Origin: Zarea fungicola
Taxonomy: Eukaryota > Ascomycota > Sordariomycetes > Hypocreales > Cordycipitaceae
Assembly (NCBI GenBank): GCA_900169235.1
Contig: FWCC01000235.1
Coordinates: 1 to 64,000 of the forward strand
Reading direction: 5' to 3'
DNA: 64,000 nt
In this document: positions 11,753-22,709 of the stretch, one piece after another
How the letters are laid out: each line of letters opens with the position of its first letter
How positions within the stretch are numbered: position 1 is the first letter of the stretch
Made by a program: the position numbers and the translations under genes
The notes under the pieces: generated by a model
What the model was told of the DNA's origin: nothing
Databases searched by the model: none
What the model saw: the letters and a program-made list of their open reading frames with translations, nothing else

Positions 11753-12839
11753 TGGCCTCACGTGCTCCGACGCTCGTGGTCTACTCATTTCGAGATACCC
11801 CATCTTCGACTTGTATGATTATATTATCTAGTCACGATCTCATGACTATCTTTTCCCCGCAACGGCTGTGTCGGCGTTTGCTAGGACACAAGCAAGCTCG
11901 ACCAGCTGTTTGTACCATTTTGATTTTTTTTTAGCATTGCATTGGCGTTGGTAAAGGACAGTAAGGAGAGGCTTTTGATTTTATTATTTTACTTGCAATT
12001 ATCCTGATTCGAAGGCAAAAGCACCAAAGACTTTTTTTTTCATCGTGCGACTATACATAGATTGCTCGTGGAGATGTTGGTCCTGATCCATCGTGGCCTC
12101 GGCTCCCTTTTTTAATGCTTTGAAGAGGAGAACAAAAAGTTGCTTGGAGGAAGATACTAGCGGAGTTGGTTTTCATAGCGGTGGTGGAAGTTAAGAAGAG
12201 AAACCAATCAAGTAACAGATGGTGAATCCCTCTCCATTCTGCCAACACGTTCAGGAGGAAACTTGATAACATTGAAGCCTGCGATCGAGTCTATTATTTT
12301 GGGCGAGCTTATCGCATCGGTTACGTGTTCTCCAGATCGCAATCGTCGAGTCTGCAAAGCAGTCAATCGTTTAGCTTCAGCAGAATACCAATGATCGTCT
12401 TCTGAATACTTTTCCTGTCGAGTGGATGCCACGTTTCTTATGAACCCCTTGACCTGCGCCCTTTAATGCAATTGTGTCAGACCACGCCTTTGGAAATGTC
12501 TTTCCTGCGCGTTTACACTAGAAGTAAGCCTCTTGACAGCCCGGCAACGTGGAGATTCCCGGGGTTCCCTTGTTCATATGGAAAGTTCGGTAGAGTTCGA
12601 CGGCGGGCGAGCCACCGATCGCGGCAGTTTATTACTCTCGGCCTCTTGTCCCCACTTGAATGAACTTGGCCGTCCTTGAGCCGCTGCCGAGGACAACTGA
12701 GCCGGTCATGCATTTATACTGTTGCTTCCCTGTTGGAAGCCAGCAAAAGTGAACCGGACATACAGCCCTTCATATTAGCTCGCGATCACCCAAAACCGGA
12801 CCATTATTGTCACCATTTTAGTTCCCCGTTGCTTCAATC
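11753..12839. other. Gene-free region after TBP
   Basis: About 1.1 kb. The first part is presumably TBP 3' UTR (T-rich). A 74-aa minus-strand frame at 12208..12432 has somewhat protein-like composition but no recognisable domain or splice partners, so it is not called. The right end is the promoter of the FAD oxidase. Confidence 0.5.
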
Positions 12840-14267
12840 ATGACCAGCTACACGATACCCAGGTCGATCCTTATCGTCGGCTCCGGTGTCTTTGGCCTCA
12901 GTACCGCGTGGAGCTTGACGCAACGGCCCGAATACGCACATACCAAGATTACCGTCGTAGATGATGCATCATCTGCAGGCTCAGAGTTCCCGCCACTAGA
13001 CGCGGCCAGCGTGGACTCATCGCGCATTATCCGCGCCGACTATGCCGACCCGCACTACGCCGACCTGGCGACGGTTGCGCAGGCCGAGTGGCGCAGGCAG
13101 GGCGATGGCGACCTCGGCGGCCGGGGCAGATACTCTGAGTCTGGGCTGCTTCTCACGGCCGATTACCCGAAGGGTGCGACCCAGGAAGGCAAGCTGACGG
13201 GTATGGACTACACCAAAGAGAGCTGGCGCAACGTCTCCAGAATCGCTAAGGAGGCAGGCTATCCTGCCAACAAGGTCAAGGCGCTGGAGAGCGCGCAGGC
13301 ACTCAGGGAGCATCTGGGTACGCCAGGCCGGCCTGGCGACTGGGGATACTTGAATACTCTCTCGGGTTGGGCGGATGCCGGGGAGGGTATCCGGTGGCAG
13401 TATAGACGCGTCAAGGCCACGGGCCGGGTTGAGTTTATGGATGCCGCGGTCACGGAGCTCGTCACAGAGGGCAAGAAGGTTGTTGGCGCAAAGCTGGCGA
13501 ACTCGAATGTTCTGCGAGCAGACCTCGTCTTTGTGGCGGCGGGTGCGTGGACAGGCGCTCTCATCGACCTGCGCGGGCGCACCGAGGCGACGGGCCACGT
13601 TGTGGGCTACATTGAAATCACACAAGACGAGCTTGACGTGCTCTCCCAGCAGCCTGTCGTACTCAATCTCTCGTCAGGCTTGTTCATAATACCGCCGCAG
13701 AAGAGAGTGCTCAAGGTGGCGCGGCACAGCTTCGGCTACCTCAACCCCGTCACGGTCCCGCGTGCGCTGCCCACGTCTCACGAGCACGAGCGGCAGCCCA
13801 TTGTCACGTCGCTGCCCATGACGCGGCGCAACGGTGGACCTGGACGTCTGCCTGCCGAGGCGGACGCTGATTTGCGGCGCGCGTTTCGGGATCTCGTGCC
13901 TGTGGAAGGGCTCGAGGGCCGGCCATGGTTGGAGACACGGTTGTGCTGGTACTCGGACACTCGGGACGGCGAGTGGCTGGTGGATTACCACCCCGGGTGG
14001 GAGAACCTGTTTGTGGCCACGGGCGATAGTGGCCACGGGTACAAGTTCTTGCCTGTGCTAGGTGACAAGATCCTGGATTGCATTGAGGGTCGTGGTGGCG
14101 AGTTGGGGGCAAAGTGGAAATGGAAGCAGGTCGAGGACGGTGACTTGGTAGGTCGGGAAACAAATGGAAAGTTTCACGGGTTGAGTACGGAGGATGGCAG
14201 CCGAAGCGGATATCCTGGCATGATTCTGCAGGATGAGCTGGCAAAGGAGGTAGCGGTAAAGCTATAA
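12840..14267 (+). CDS. DAO-family FAD-dependent amino-acid oxidase
   Basis: Flavoenzyme of the D-amino-acid oxidase/sarcosine oxidase fold that probably oxidises a secondary or modified amine. It most resembles fungal L-saccharopine/L-pipecolate oxidase-like and fructosyl-amino-acid oxidase-like proteins. It is intronless, 475 aa. The FAD-binding motif LIVGSGVFGLSTAWSL is at residues 11-26 and the acid of TVVDD ends the second strand. SSRIIRADYADPHYADLA is the substrate-loop region typical of the saccharopine-oxidase branch. The C-terminal flavin-binding segment is ATGDSGHGYKFLPVLGDKI. The usual covalent-flavin Cys of sarcosine oxidases is not obvious: the matching region reads TRLCWYSDTRD, which does contain a Cys and is the expected position. 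No peroxisomal SKL-type signal is seen; the end is VAVKL, only loosely PTS1-like. Exact substrate is unknown. Confidence 0.82.
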   Translation: MTSYTIPRSILIVGSGVFGLSTAWSLTQRPEYAHTKITVVDDASSAGSEFPPLDAASVDSSRIIRADYADPHYADLATVAQAEWRRQGDGDLGGRGRYSESGLLLTADYPKGATQEGKLTGMDYTKESWRNVSRIAKEAGYPANKVKALESAQALREHLGTPGRPGDWGYLNTLSGWADAGEGIRWQYRRVKATGRVEFMDAAVTELVTEGKKVVGAKLANSNVLRADLVFVAAGAWTGALIDLRGRTEATGHVVGYIEITQDELDVLSQQPVVLNLSSGLFIIPPQKRVLKVARHSFGYLNPVTVPRALPTSHEHERQPIVTSLPMTRRNGGPGRLPAEADADLRRAFRDLVPVEGLEGRPWLETRLCWYSDTRDGEWLVDYHPGWENLFVATGDSGHGYKFLPVLGDKILDCIEGRGGELGAKWKWKQVEDGDLVGRETNGKFHGLSTEDGSRSGYPGMILQDELAKEVAVKL

Positions 14268-14738
14268 CACTTTGGCCCCGAAACTTATAAATTGCACCTT
14301 TCAGCCGGGTTTTGTTTGTGTTCAGCTGTTGGCTGTTTGCATTTTAAACCTGCTTCTTACCTTAGTCTCAGCCGACGCATTTTAACGATACAAAATGAGA
14401 GAATGAAATCGTGTCACGTATACACAATTCATTGAAAGAGCTAACAAAAATAAATAAATTTACTGTAGAAGCTAGGTACGTGCTGTGTTCCCAATCGACA
14501 GAAAATGGTATTTATTATAACGCAGCTCGGGTGGCGTGGTGGGGCGCCTGAAGCTATTCCTCTACGTGCTGCGCAAGACTGCACACACTCACATCTTGCA
14601 CCGACAATCCCACCACTCTGCGTCCACGGCATCACGCGGCACTTGACGCCTTACGAAATGAAAACTAGATAATGCGGACTTGATACACCGATAACTAAGA
14701 TTATAGAGCTCGACGTGTCGACACATACAAGCTGCGCC
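14268..14738. other. Intergenic region
   Basis: About 470 bases between the FAD oxidase and the U2SURP-like gene, with A/T-rich stretches near 14440-14520. I see no gene or structured element. Confidence 0.5.
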
Positions 14739-17114
14739 ATGTTTCCCAGTGCGAGCAACAGCGGCGGCAGCGGCAGTGCTTTCTCAAGTACCAAGACCGC
14801 GAAGCAGACTGCTTTTGAAAAGGCAAAAGCCGAAGCCGAGGAAAAACGCAAGCGCGAGGCCGCGGAAACAGCTGCTGTATACGAGGACTTTGTTAAGAGC
14901 TTTGATCGCGACGATGACTATGGAAACGACGATGGCTACAACAACGGTAGTTCTCGACGCGGCGTGTTCGGTGGCAGCCGTGGGGGGCCTCCTAATCGTT
15001 CGAGTTTTGGCGGTGGAGGGGGCTCACGCCGGCATTTTGGTGCTTCGTCGTCCTCGTCCGGCTTGAAGAGCGGCCCTGGTAGTCTGGGCCCAGCGCCGAT
15101 GGGATTTTCCAAGAAGCGCTCGTTTCAGGATTTTGCAAAGGGTGCTGCTGCCTCTGGACCACGCGATCGAAGTAGCAACATAGGGCTTGATGATCAAGGC
15201 GGCCAACAACAGCAACAGCAGCAGGGCGCGTCTCTTAGCAAGGCATTTGCGACCAGCGACGACGAAGACGTGGGCGAGGCGCATGACCGAGAAGAGGAAA
15301 AAGCCGTGGCGCGGCCAACGCTGAGACTATCAAATGTACCGCCAGGTACCTCGCCAGCTACCATCAAGGCAATGATACCGTCAAATCTCGTCGTAGAAAA
15401 CGTCAAGCTGCTGCCTCCTGCCCCTGGTGGAGGCGGCACTGAGAGAAAGAACCTGGTTGTTATTGTGACAATGTCGCCAGACACACCTGCCACAGAAATG
15501 GACGCCGCTGTCAGCGCACTACAGAATCGATACATGGGATATGGATACTATCTGGCTCTGCACCGCCATTTATCGTCGGCAGTAGCTAGCTCCGCGGCTA
15601 TGCCAAACTTGGGATCATCAAGTACCTCGCATCCATTTGGCGCAAAGCCAGTAGAGAAGGCAGGCGGCGGCGCCAAAGACACACAGCAGCAGCAAGGTTT
15701 CCATCGCGGATTTGCACCGCCGACCTCCTACGGTCCAAACTACGTCGCCATCAACCGCGCGAGCATTCTCCACGTTCCAGTCAAGCCACCACAAGACGTT
15801 AGAACCATTCAGCTCATCAATATGGTGATTGAGGGCATTTTGGAGCATGGACCTGAATTCGAGGCCTTGCTCATGTCCCGACCCGAGGTGCAGCGAGAGG
15901 AGAAGTGGGCATGGCTGTGGGATGCGCGCAGCGAAGGTGGCATCTGGCTGCGTTGGCGGCTGTGGGAGGTCGTGACCGGCGCGCAGCCCAAGGGTAAGCG
16001 TGGGAAATACGTGCCGCTGTTTGACGGCGCCCACGCGTGGAAGTCGCCAGAGAAGCCGCTGCCCTTTGAATACACGACAAAACTAGACGAGCTTGTATCG
16101 GACTCGGAATACAACTCATCGGATGAAGAGGATTTAGACGACGAACCCAATAACAACCGCGACGGCGAGGAAGGGGGCAGGTCCTTTCTCAACCCGTTGG
16201 AAAAGGCGAAGCTGACGCATCTGCTGGCGCGTTTGCCGACTACGATAGGAAGGCTACGAAAAGGAGACATTGCCCGAATTACAGCATTTGCGATTATGCA
16301 TGCGAGTCGCGGCGTCGACGAGGTTGTGGACATGATCATTACAAATATTGAGAAGCCATTCTCACTCGCCTCGGCAAATCCAGAGCGCGAGCGGGATCGC
16401 GAGCGGGAAAAGGCCGCTGCGGGCAGCGAGGAGGGCCATGACCTGAGCGGCGCGAGCCTGATTGGGTTATACGTGGTTAGCGATGTGCTGTCATCCTCGT
16501 CGACGAGCGGCGTGCGGCACGCGTGGCGCTTCAGGCAGCTTATTGAGGCCAGGTTACGGGGGCGCAAGACGTTTGCATCACTGGGGAATATGGCGGAGCG
16601 GCAAGGCTGGGGTCGATTGCGGGCGGATAAATGGAAGCGCAGCGTCGGGCTGATTTTGCATCTGTGGGAAGGCTGGTGCGTTTTCCCTGCTGAGAGCCAA
16701 GCTCTTTTCGCGGAGAGCTTTGAGAATCCGCCCTCGCTGAAGCCCGCAAAGGAGGAGGACGATGAGGCTAGCACGAGCAAGGTACAGGATGGTGAGGCGA
16801 GGGACGGACGTTGGAAGCTTGTCGAGGCCAAGTCTGCTTCGGCAGAGCCTGCCGTTTCGCAGGAGGATGACGACGTGGATGGCGAACCGATGGAGGAGGA
16901 TGATGTGGAAGGGGAGCCAATTGAGGAAGATGACATTGAAGGAGAGCCAATAGACGATGAGGATGTCGCAGGCGATGCGATGGATGAAGACGAGGCTGTC
17001 GGTAGTCCGCCGCCACCGGCGGCCGAGCCGTTGTCTGCGGAGGCCGGGCTCGGGCAGCCGCGGAGACGAATGCGGGCAGCGGACATGTTTGCTGACAGCG
17101 ACTCGGATAAATAA
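14739..17114 (+). CDS. U2 snRNP-associated SURP/CID protein (SR140-like)
   Basis: Probable nuclear splicing factor related to human U2SURP/SR140. Intronless, 791 aa from the ATG at 14739 (an in-frame GTG lies 8 codons upstream). Order seen: Lys/Glu-rich helical N-terminus (20-50); Gly/Ser/Arg-rich low-complexity region (70-150); short polyGln; RRM at about 192-280 with RLSNVPPG as RNP2. A SURP module follows at about 354-412 (hydrophobic LINMVIEGILEHGPEFE, then WLWD). A CID at about 485-655 contains LNPLEKAKLTHLLARLP, LIGLYVVSDVLSSS and RHAWRFRQLIEARL. The tail has acidic tandem repeats (about 705-760) with cores DVDGEPMEED, DVEGEPIEED and DIEGEPIDDE. RRM-SURP-CID order is diagnostic of this family. 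The RRM is divergent (no clear RNP1), so RNA contact may differ. Confidence 0.87.
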   Translation: MFPSASNSGGSGSAFSSTKTAKQTAFEKAKAEAEEKRKREAAETAAVYEDFVKSFDRDDDYGNDDGYNNGSSRRGVFGGSRGGPPNRSSFGGGGGSRRHFGASSSSSGLKSGPGSLGPAPMGFSKKRSFQDFAKGAAASGPRDRSSNIGLDDQGGQQQQQQQGASLSKAFATSDDEDVGEAHDREEEKAVARPTLRLSNVPPGTSPATIKAMIPSNLVVENVKLLPPAPGGGGTERKNLVVIVTMSPDTPATEMDAAVSALQNRYMGYGYYLALHRHLSSAVASSAAMPNLGSSSTSHPFGAKPVEKAGGGAKDTQQQQGFHRGFAPPTSYGPNYVAINRASILHVPVKPPQDVRTIQLINMVIEGILEHGPEFEALLMSRPEVQREEKWAWLWDARSEGGIWLRWRLWEVVTGAQPKGKRGKYVPLFDGAHAWKSPEKPLPFEYTTKLDELVSDSEYNSSDEEDLDDEPNNNRDGEEGGRSFLNPLEKAKLTHLLARLPTTIGRLRKGDIARITAFAIMHASRGVDEVVDMIITNIEKPFSLASANPERERDREREKAAAGSEEGHDLSGASLIGLYVVSDVLSSSSTSGVRHAWRFRQLIEARLRGRKTFASLGNMAERQGWGRLRADKWKRSVGLILHLWEGWCVFPAESQALFAESFENPPSLKPAKEEDDEASTSKVQDGEARDGRWKLVEAKSASAEPAVSQEDDDVDGEPMEEDDVEGEPIEEDDIEGEPIDDEDVAGDAMDEDEAVGSPPPPAAEPLSAEAGLGQPRRRMRAADMFADSDSDK
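16867..17003 (+). repeat. Acidic tandem repeat coding segment
   Basis: Four to five imperfect 30-base units encoding D-(V/I)-x-G-(E/D)-(P/A)-(M/I)-x-E/D-(E/D)-D in the C-terminus of the U2SURP-like protein. The degeneracy at codon level suggests an old internal duplication maintained for acidity. Confidence 0.75.
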
Positions 17115-19087
17115 ATTTTAGGAGGCTAGGCTGTGTTCTATTTTAGGCGTTTATGAGGGGTGACTAGTATATATATTGTAATTGATACATTTGGTCACTA
17201 CAGATGAAAAGACTATATTTCCTTGGGACAGCGGGACCGCCGAGCATGCCGACCGACACCGTTTGCATGTTTAAAAGGGCACCCGCCTATTTCGAGGTCC
17301 AGCATCTGTGTCATATTTTTGTTTCCTTGTTGTTTACGGAGTAGTAGTAGTACAATGCAGTCAGGCCCCCGATTCGACAAAATTGAGCTAGTACTAAAGA
17401 AACGACGCATGCCATTCGACATCTGGGCTTTTTACTGTTGTGGTTGTGTTGTTCTGTGGACGGTGTGCTCGTGAGCCAATAGAAACTTGCTCATCTGGGT
17501 CCAACTGCTTTGCCGTGGCGTGGGAGGGTTGCCGACAAGCACACCGGTCCGTTTGAAGAAAATGGAGGGCCAAACAGGAGTAAAATGTAAAGAAGAGATT
17601 GCATGTATAAATAGAACTCGAGTGGAATGAGGAAGGAAAAGAAAACTTCATAGTATCACTTCAGGAAACATTGTCTTGGTCTCTGGTGAGATAATGTCGA
17701 AGTCTGGGCGTTGTTTACCATGATAACCGTCAAGGTGGTTTCGGGCCAGGCCAGGGACACCCCTCCTCAATCCCAGTAGCGTAGTTCGCAAGAGGTTTTC
17801 TGACATGGGTGCAATTTGTACTTTGCAGTTATCAGTTAGCCGTTTGCTTTCTGTAATCAACCCAACATGCATCAGATTCGATGCAAATGACACCTTTTTT
17901 GGCGCCGGACCGTGACTAGCCTGAACTCGATGTCATAGCAAAGCAGAAGTCTTTTAGATCCAAAATGAACTTGATTCGCACACCCCGCAACTCTTTGGGT
18001 CAAGATCTCGCGGACGTTTCAGTGGGAATGCCATGAAACACTTTCGAGCTCGGTTGTCGATGGGTTGATATAGCGCCAGCGTCTGTCTGTTCACACCACG
18101 GAGTTGGCAGTAGATGCGCTGTTCTCCTTCAGCACAGTATCTATGAAATATAATATAATATAATAAAATGATCGAATAAAATTCACCTGCAATGAAAATG
18201 CCTAGCGACAACCATTATTTCATACACACAAACGACAACCTTTTCAACAATGGTATACGAATATGGTAAAAAGTCCCTACAGCACCTTCAGGGCAGGTCC
18301 TGCTCTTTGGTGGGCTCGTTTCAGGGCAGGGGTTTTAGTGGATGGGTGGTGCCTTTTAGACAGTGATTGATGGGCCTCTGGCGGCGGCTGATGGTGGCTT
18401 GTTGCTTGCTTGCCTACAAATACAGTGGGCGTAGTGCCTCTCTACACGTGGGGCGCCGCCATTACTGATGGAGGGTTTCCAGCACACGCTGCAACCTCGA
18501 GGCTCGCAAATCAATCCCACTAACACACCACCTGCCTGGCCTTTAATTAGGTGCCAAGTTTAGCCCCGGCCGGCCTATCTTGCCCTGGAAAGCGGCCCCA
18601 AACCTTCGGGCTCTTCTCTGAAATGGGAAACTCTTTCGACCTTTTCTTCTCACCTACCCTACCCAAGTCAACTGACCAAAACGATCATCTGTCGTCCTAT
18701 TCGCCTTGCAACACTCGCCGACTTGTCATTATCGGTCACGACTTGGCAATTTGAGCGTTACACAGTTGTCATCCGTCACATACTCCTAGACGCCCCAAGT
18801 CCTCGCATGCCCGCCGCCGTTGCCCCTCGGTACATGCAAACGCCTCACCTTACTGCGCTCCAGTAGTACTTCACCCGCCCATTCAGTGATTGATTACTTG
18901 GTCAACAATCCGCGGCCGAAACAACACGCGCACCGTTCTTTACACATCACATGCGCAAAAGGAACCTGGCTTCACTCTTGGACGAGTTTTGTGCACGACG
19001 GCCCGGCGACACACACCCATACCGCCAACCACCTGTTGCTGAACTGTGCTGCCCCGTTAGCTTCACCGGGCCTTGGAACTGCCCACA
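17115..19087. other. Intergenic region upstream of copper-fist gene
   Basis: About 2 kb. Short random frames only. AT-rich runs (TATAATATAATATAAT near 18140-18160) and a short repeated TTTCAGGGCAGG element near 18287 and 18319 are visible. The last 500 bases are the likely promoter and leader of the copper regulator. No RNA gene is recognised. Confidence 0.5.
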
Positions 19088-20764
19088 ATGCCGCTCATCA
19101 ACGGGCAGAAGATGGCCTGGTATGTGACCTGCCAAGAAGCTATGGCATAGCCTTTGGCCTTGTCAGACCTCTGTCAACTTTAAGCACACTAACCTTCTTC
19201 TCTCAGTGAGCCCTGCATTCGTGGTCACCGATCAACAAAGTGTAACCATGCCAGTGAGCGACTCATGGTCCCTGTGCGCAAACCGGGCCGTCCGCTCAGT
19301 TCCTGTCCTCATCCCGCCTCGAGACCATGCTCCTGTGCAGCTGTCACCGCCGCCATCCTCAAGAAGCAGTCGTGCCGCTGCGGCCCGTCGTCTTCATCTT
19401 CCTCACCGTCGTCAGCCTCGGACAAGATTAAGAAGGAGCCCGAGCTGAATGCCGGCTCGCCACTACCAACCAGCCCAACCAGATCAACACCTGGCGCATC
19501 ATTCAGAGTTCAGAAGCAGACATCAAAAGGTGCCAGCCGCAAGCAGTCTGTCGATGTCAATAGCCTTGAGAGAATGGATGCGAACCAGCTTAACATTGTC
19601 CAAGGCCTCGATTCTAAGAAGCAGTCGTCGCCAGTAAATGGGACCAATGGGACCAATGGCCACATCCCCACCAATGGCATGAATCCGTATGAAGCAATGG
19701 GCATGAGCATGGCTGCGCCTTCGTTTGCGCCACCCAGTGCCATGTACCATATGCTCCCACAGCAACTACCCTCAGGCTTTATTCCCGAAATCGACGGCCA
19801 CGTGAACGGAAATGGCGAAAAATCAAGTGGTGTTATAGAGACTGCGACGGGTGGGTGCTGTGGTACTAAGCGAGCATCGCAAAGTGTCTCATCCGAGGCG
19901 ACAACGACCCAAGACGACAACAAACCTGCGCCTGCAGGAAGCTGCTGCTCTTCCAAAAAAAATGTGGCGAATAAACCGGCCCAAGGAGACATCAACAGGC
20001 AGTTAAATGGAAACACCTTGCCCATGTTTCAACCGCACATGCCCATGCCCAACGGCGCCATCGGCCCCTTCTTTGCCACGCCAAACATATATACTTACCC
20101 GCCCCAATACGGATCCTACATGCAACCTCTCCAACCAAAACAGTGGCAACAGGCAATGATCAACATGAATATGGCACCCCAAGTACAGCAGGCGTACATG
20201 TTTGGTGCCGCTACAGGTGCCGCCGCGGCCGCACCACCGCCAGTACACTACCAACAGAACGGAGTAGCGGCAAATATGGGAGCGTGGACATTGCATGAAT
20301 GCAACTGCGGTGATTCCTGTCAGTGTATAGGGTGCGCAGCCCATCCGTATAACAGTGCGACGCAGGATTATGTCCGTTCCGCCTGGAACGTCATGGCGCA
20401 GGACGCACAGAATGGACACCACTCGCCCCCCAATGGCGTGCACAATAGTTTGACAGACGGCCATTTCCCACACACCAACGGCAACGGCACGCCAGCCAAG
20501 ACGACAACGCCTGTGACAACAATAGCCGGAAACACAACCGAGGTTGGTGCCATATCGCCCCCTCCACCACAAACTCCGTCGGATGCCACATCAGGACTGG
20601 CTGAAGAGCAAGCATTGTCAGCGAGCGACTTTTTCTTCGTCAGCTATCCGTTTGGCGATGGCTGTGATGGCGAAATGGCGAGTTGCCAGTGTGGAGATGA
20701 CTGTCAGTGCATCGGCTGTGCGATTCACAACAACCCTGGCCCTGAGCTAGTTGAGTCTGTTTAA
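19088..20764 (+). CDS. Copper-fist transcription factor, Mac1/GRISEA-like
   Basis: Copper-responsive transcription factor. Exon 1 is only 32 nt (19088..19119), intron 19120..19206 (87 bp, GTATGT..CTCAG), exon 2 19207..20764; 529 aa. The splice restores the complete copper-fist domain at residues 1-70. It starts MPLINGQKMACEPCIRGHRS, with Zn ligands C11, C14, C23 and H25, a KPGRP DNA-contact motif at about 36-40, and then the Cys-rich copper-binding half (SCPHP, CSC, CRCG). Two C-terminal Cys motifs of the form CxCxxxCxCxxCxxH lie at about 376-390 and 504-518. These are the hallmark of Mac1-type regulators, which sense copper excess and activate uptake genes when copper is low. Two extra CC motifs (GGCCG, GSCCSS) lie between. 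The middle is Gln/Asn/Pro-rich. Two Mac1-type motifs favour the Mac1/GRISEA role (copper uptake, reductases) over the Ace1 role (metallothionein); that is family inference. Confidence 0.93.
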
Positions 20765-21052
20765 AACAAGACACTCAATTTCAGTCAAAGTATATATTCC
20801 TGAAGTTACGTTGTTCCAACCTCAGGGACAAATATATGAACATACACACTACGAGATGTTTGCATTTTTTTTCAACATACTCGCCGATACCCCTAGGCAG
20901 AAAATGTTCTGCATATTTTCTAGAAAGTTACCAATGATTTACGAGCTGTCTAGAACCTGTATTTTATCCAAAACTGACAATGCATATATTCCGCTCAAAT
21001 TTTTCACTTTATGATGCGTCCTTTTAATTATTATTATTATTACGTTGTATCT
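20765..21052. other. Convergent intergenic spacer with ATT microsatellite
   Basis: 288-base A/T-rich spacer between the converging copper regulator and serine hydrolase genes, so both 3' UTRs probably lie here and may overlap. It contains a short (ATT)n run at about 21027-21042. Confidence 0.6.
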
Positions 21053-22709
21053 CTAATTTATGGGCGTAAACCAAATCATTTCCTCGTCAGTATCTTCCAT
21101 GTCAGGCTCCATTGCCAACCCAAGCATCGAAACCTTGCCGTCCTCGAGCTTAAATTCGGCCTTGATGGCTGTCATGTCCTGGCCGCCCCAAGTCTGTTCG
21201 CTTTCTGTTATGCGCAAGGTAAACATGGTCTGACTGGCTACATGGGTAAAGACGCCGGTAAAGCCAAACGATCGGTCCTCGGCATTGACAAAGAGTTTCC
21301 CTTCTTTAGCCTCCAAAACGAACTCGTGGTAGCCGGGGTTCTCGTAGGTGCCAGTGTACACTGCGAGAGGTGTCGCCAATGTTTCCGACTCCAACTCTGC
21401 GCCGCCACCTTCTTTGCTGTCTACTAGCTTTTTGAGAATACCCTGCCGAATCTCGGCTTCTATGCTGTCCGCACTCTGGTCATCCTTTGCGTCGAGCTTG
21501 TCCACATATGCCTCCCAGTCCGGCCGCTCCGCCTCTGGCACCTGTAAGAGCTCGTCCACCAGCTCGCGGACCATGATGTAGCCCGCCGTGTGCCCCCCCT
21601 CACCGCTGTTCGCCGTCACCACGCCGCCAAACTTGTGCGCGGGGAGGAGGAACTGCTTCGTGGCCCAACCCGTCACGCCACCGCCGTGCTCGGCGCACAG
21701 CTGCCCGCGGTAGTAGCTCGTTACGAGCCCCGCGCCGTACATGCTCGGCGAGGTCTGCGTCGGCAACTCCTGGGCGGCGGCGTCGGGCTCTATGATGGTG
21801 CGTGCGCGCAGCAGACTGCTGATCACGGCCTCGGTTACAGGCTGTGGCTGCGGCACCGTCACCGCCTTGGGATGCAGCATGGCGCGCACCCACTTGATGT
21901 AGTCATTGACAGAGGTGATGATGGAGCCGGCGCCGTCGGCCTCGGGGCACTCAACTATGGGGACGGGGGCCTGGCGCGCGTCCTTTTCGACCCAGGTGTA
22001 GCCCTCGGCCATGCGGGCGGCGAGGCCCTTGGCGCGCGCGCGGGACGGCTGCAGACTGGACGAGGCCATTTCGAGGGGCTGGAAGAAGTTGGTTTCCAAG
22101 AATTCGGAAAAGGACAGGCCAGATTTCGCTTCGACGAGGTAGGCGGCGGCGGTGTACATCATGTTGTTGTACATGTACCTCGTGCGGAGGGGTGCGCAGA
22201 TGGGCAGGTTGCGCAGGTTTCGGACGACAGACTGCGAGGTATCTGGCGTTTTGGAGAGGATACCACGATAGGACCAGTCATGGCTGTGAAAAATTTCGGG
22301 CTTTAGTAAAATCAAATTCAGTCACTGCGAGGGATTCAACGTACGTAGGCATGCCGGTGCGATGCGATAGTATATCATCCACGTTGACTTGCGTCGTCAA
22401 TGCCTCCGTCGGCATGACAAAATCGCCCGGGAGCAGCTCCGACATGATAGCGTCGTACTGCACCTCGGGGAACCGCTTGTCCTCGATGAGCAGCGCCACA
22501 GACGCCGCCGTCATGCTCTTGGAGGCGGAGGCAATGTCAAACAGCGTATCCGTCGTACAGAGAACAGGTGGTTCCAGCGTGGCCAGGCCAAATGCCAGGG
22601 ACTCGATACGCTCATTGTGGGTGATGGCAACGGTGAGGCCGGGGACCTTGTATTTGGCGATGAGGGCCTCAGCGCGGGCCTTGAATTTGTCGGACAGAAA
22701 GTAGTCCAT
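21053..22709 (-). CDS. Beta-lactamase-like serine hydrolase (class C / PBP fold)
   Basis: Penicillin-binding-protein-fold serine hydrolase; fungal members act as esterases, transesterases or peptidases rather than as antibiotic-resistance enzymes. Exon 1 is 22709..22345, intron 22344..22284 (61 bp, GTACGT..TCACAG), exon 2 22283..21053; 531 aa. The splice creates the family motif LSHRTGMPTHDWSYRG. Catalytic SxxK is SASK at 61-64 (after FDIA), the YxN motif is Y160-N161-N162 (RYMYNNMMY), and HGGG of CAEHGGGVTGW stands in for KTG. The C-terminal 150 aa form the beta-rich extension common in fungal homologues (TGTYENPGYHEF...). No signal peptide, so it is probably cytosolic. An ATG 14 codons upstream is in frame but gives an unlikely Lys/Ser leader. 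There are no biosynthetic neighbours, so the substrate is unknown. Confidence 0.88.

Noticed and set aside
12208..12432. 74-codon minus-strand frame between TBP and FAD oxidase
   Set aside because: Too short and without family or intron evidence.
12840..14267. Secondary-metabolite cluster around oxidase, SDR, PhyH and beta-lactamase-like genes
   Set aside because: These enzymes are scattered among housekeeping genes over 28 kb, with no synthase, transporter or cluster regulator among them.
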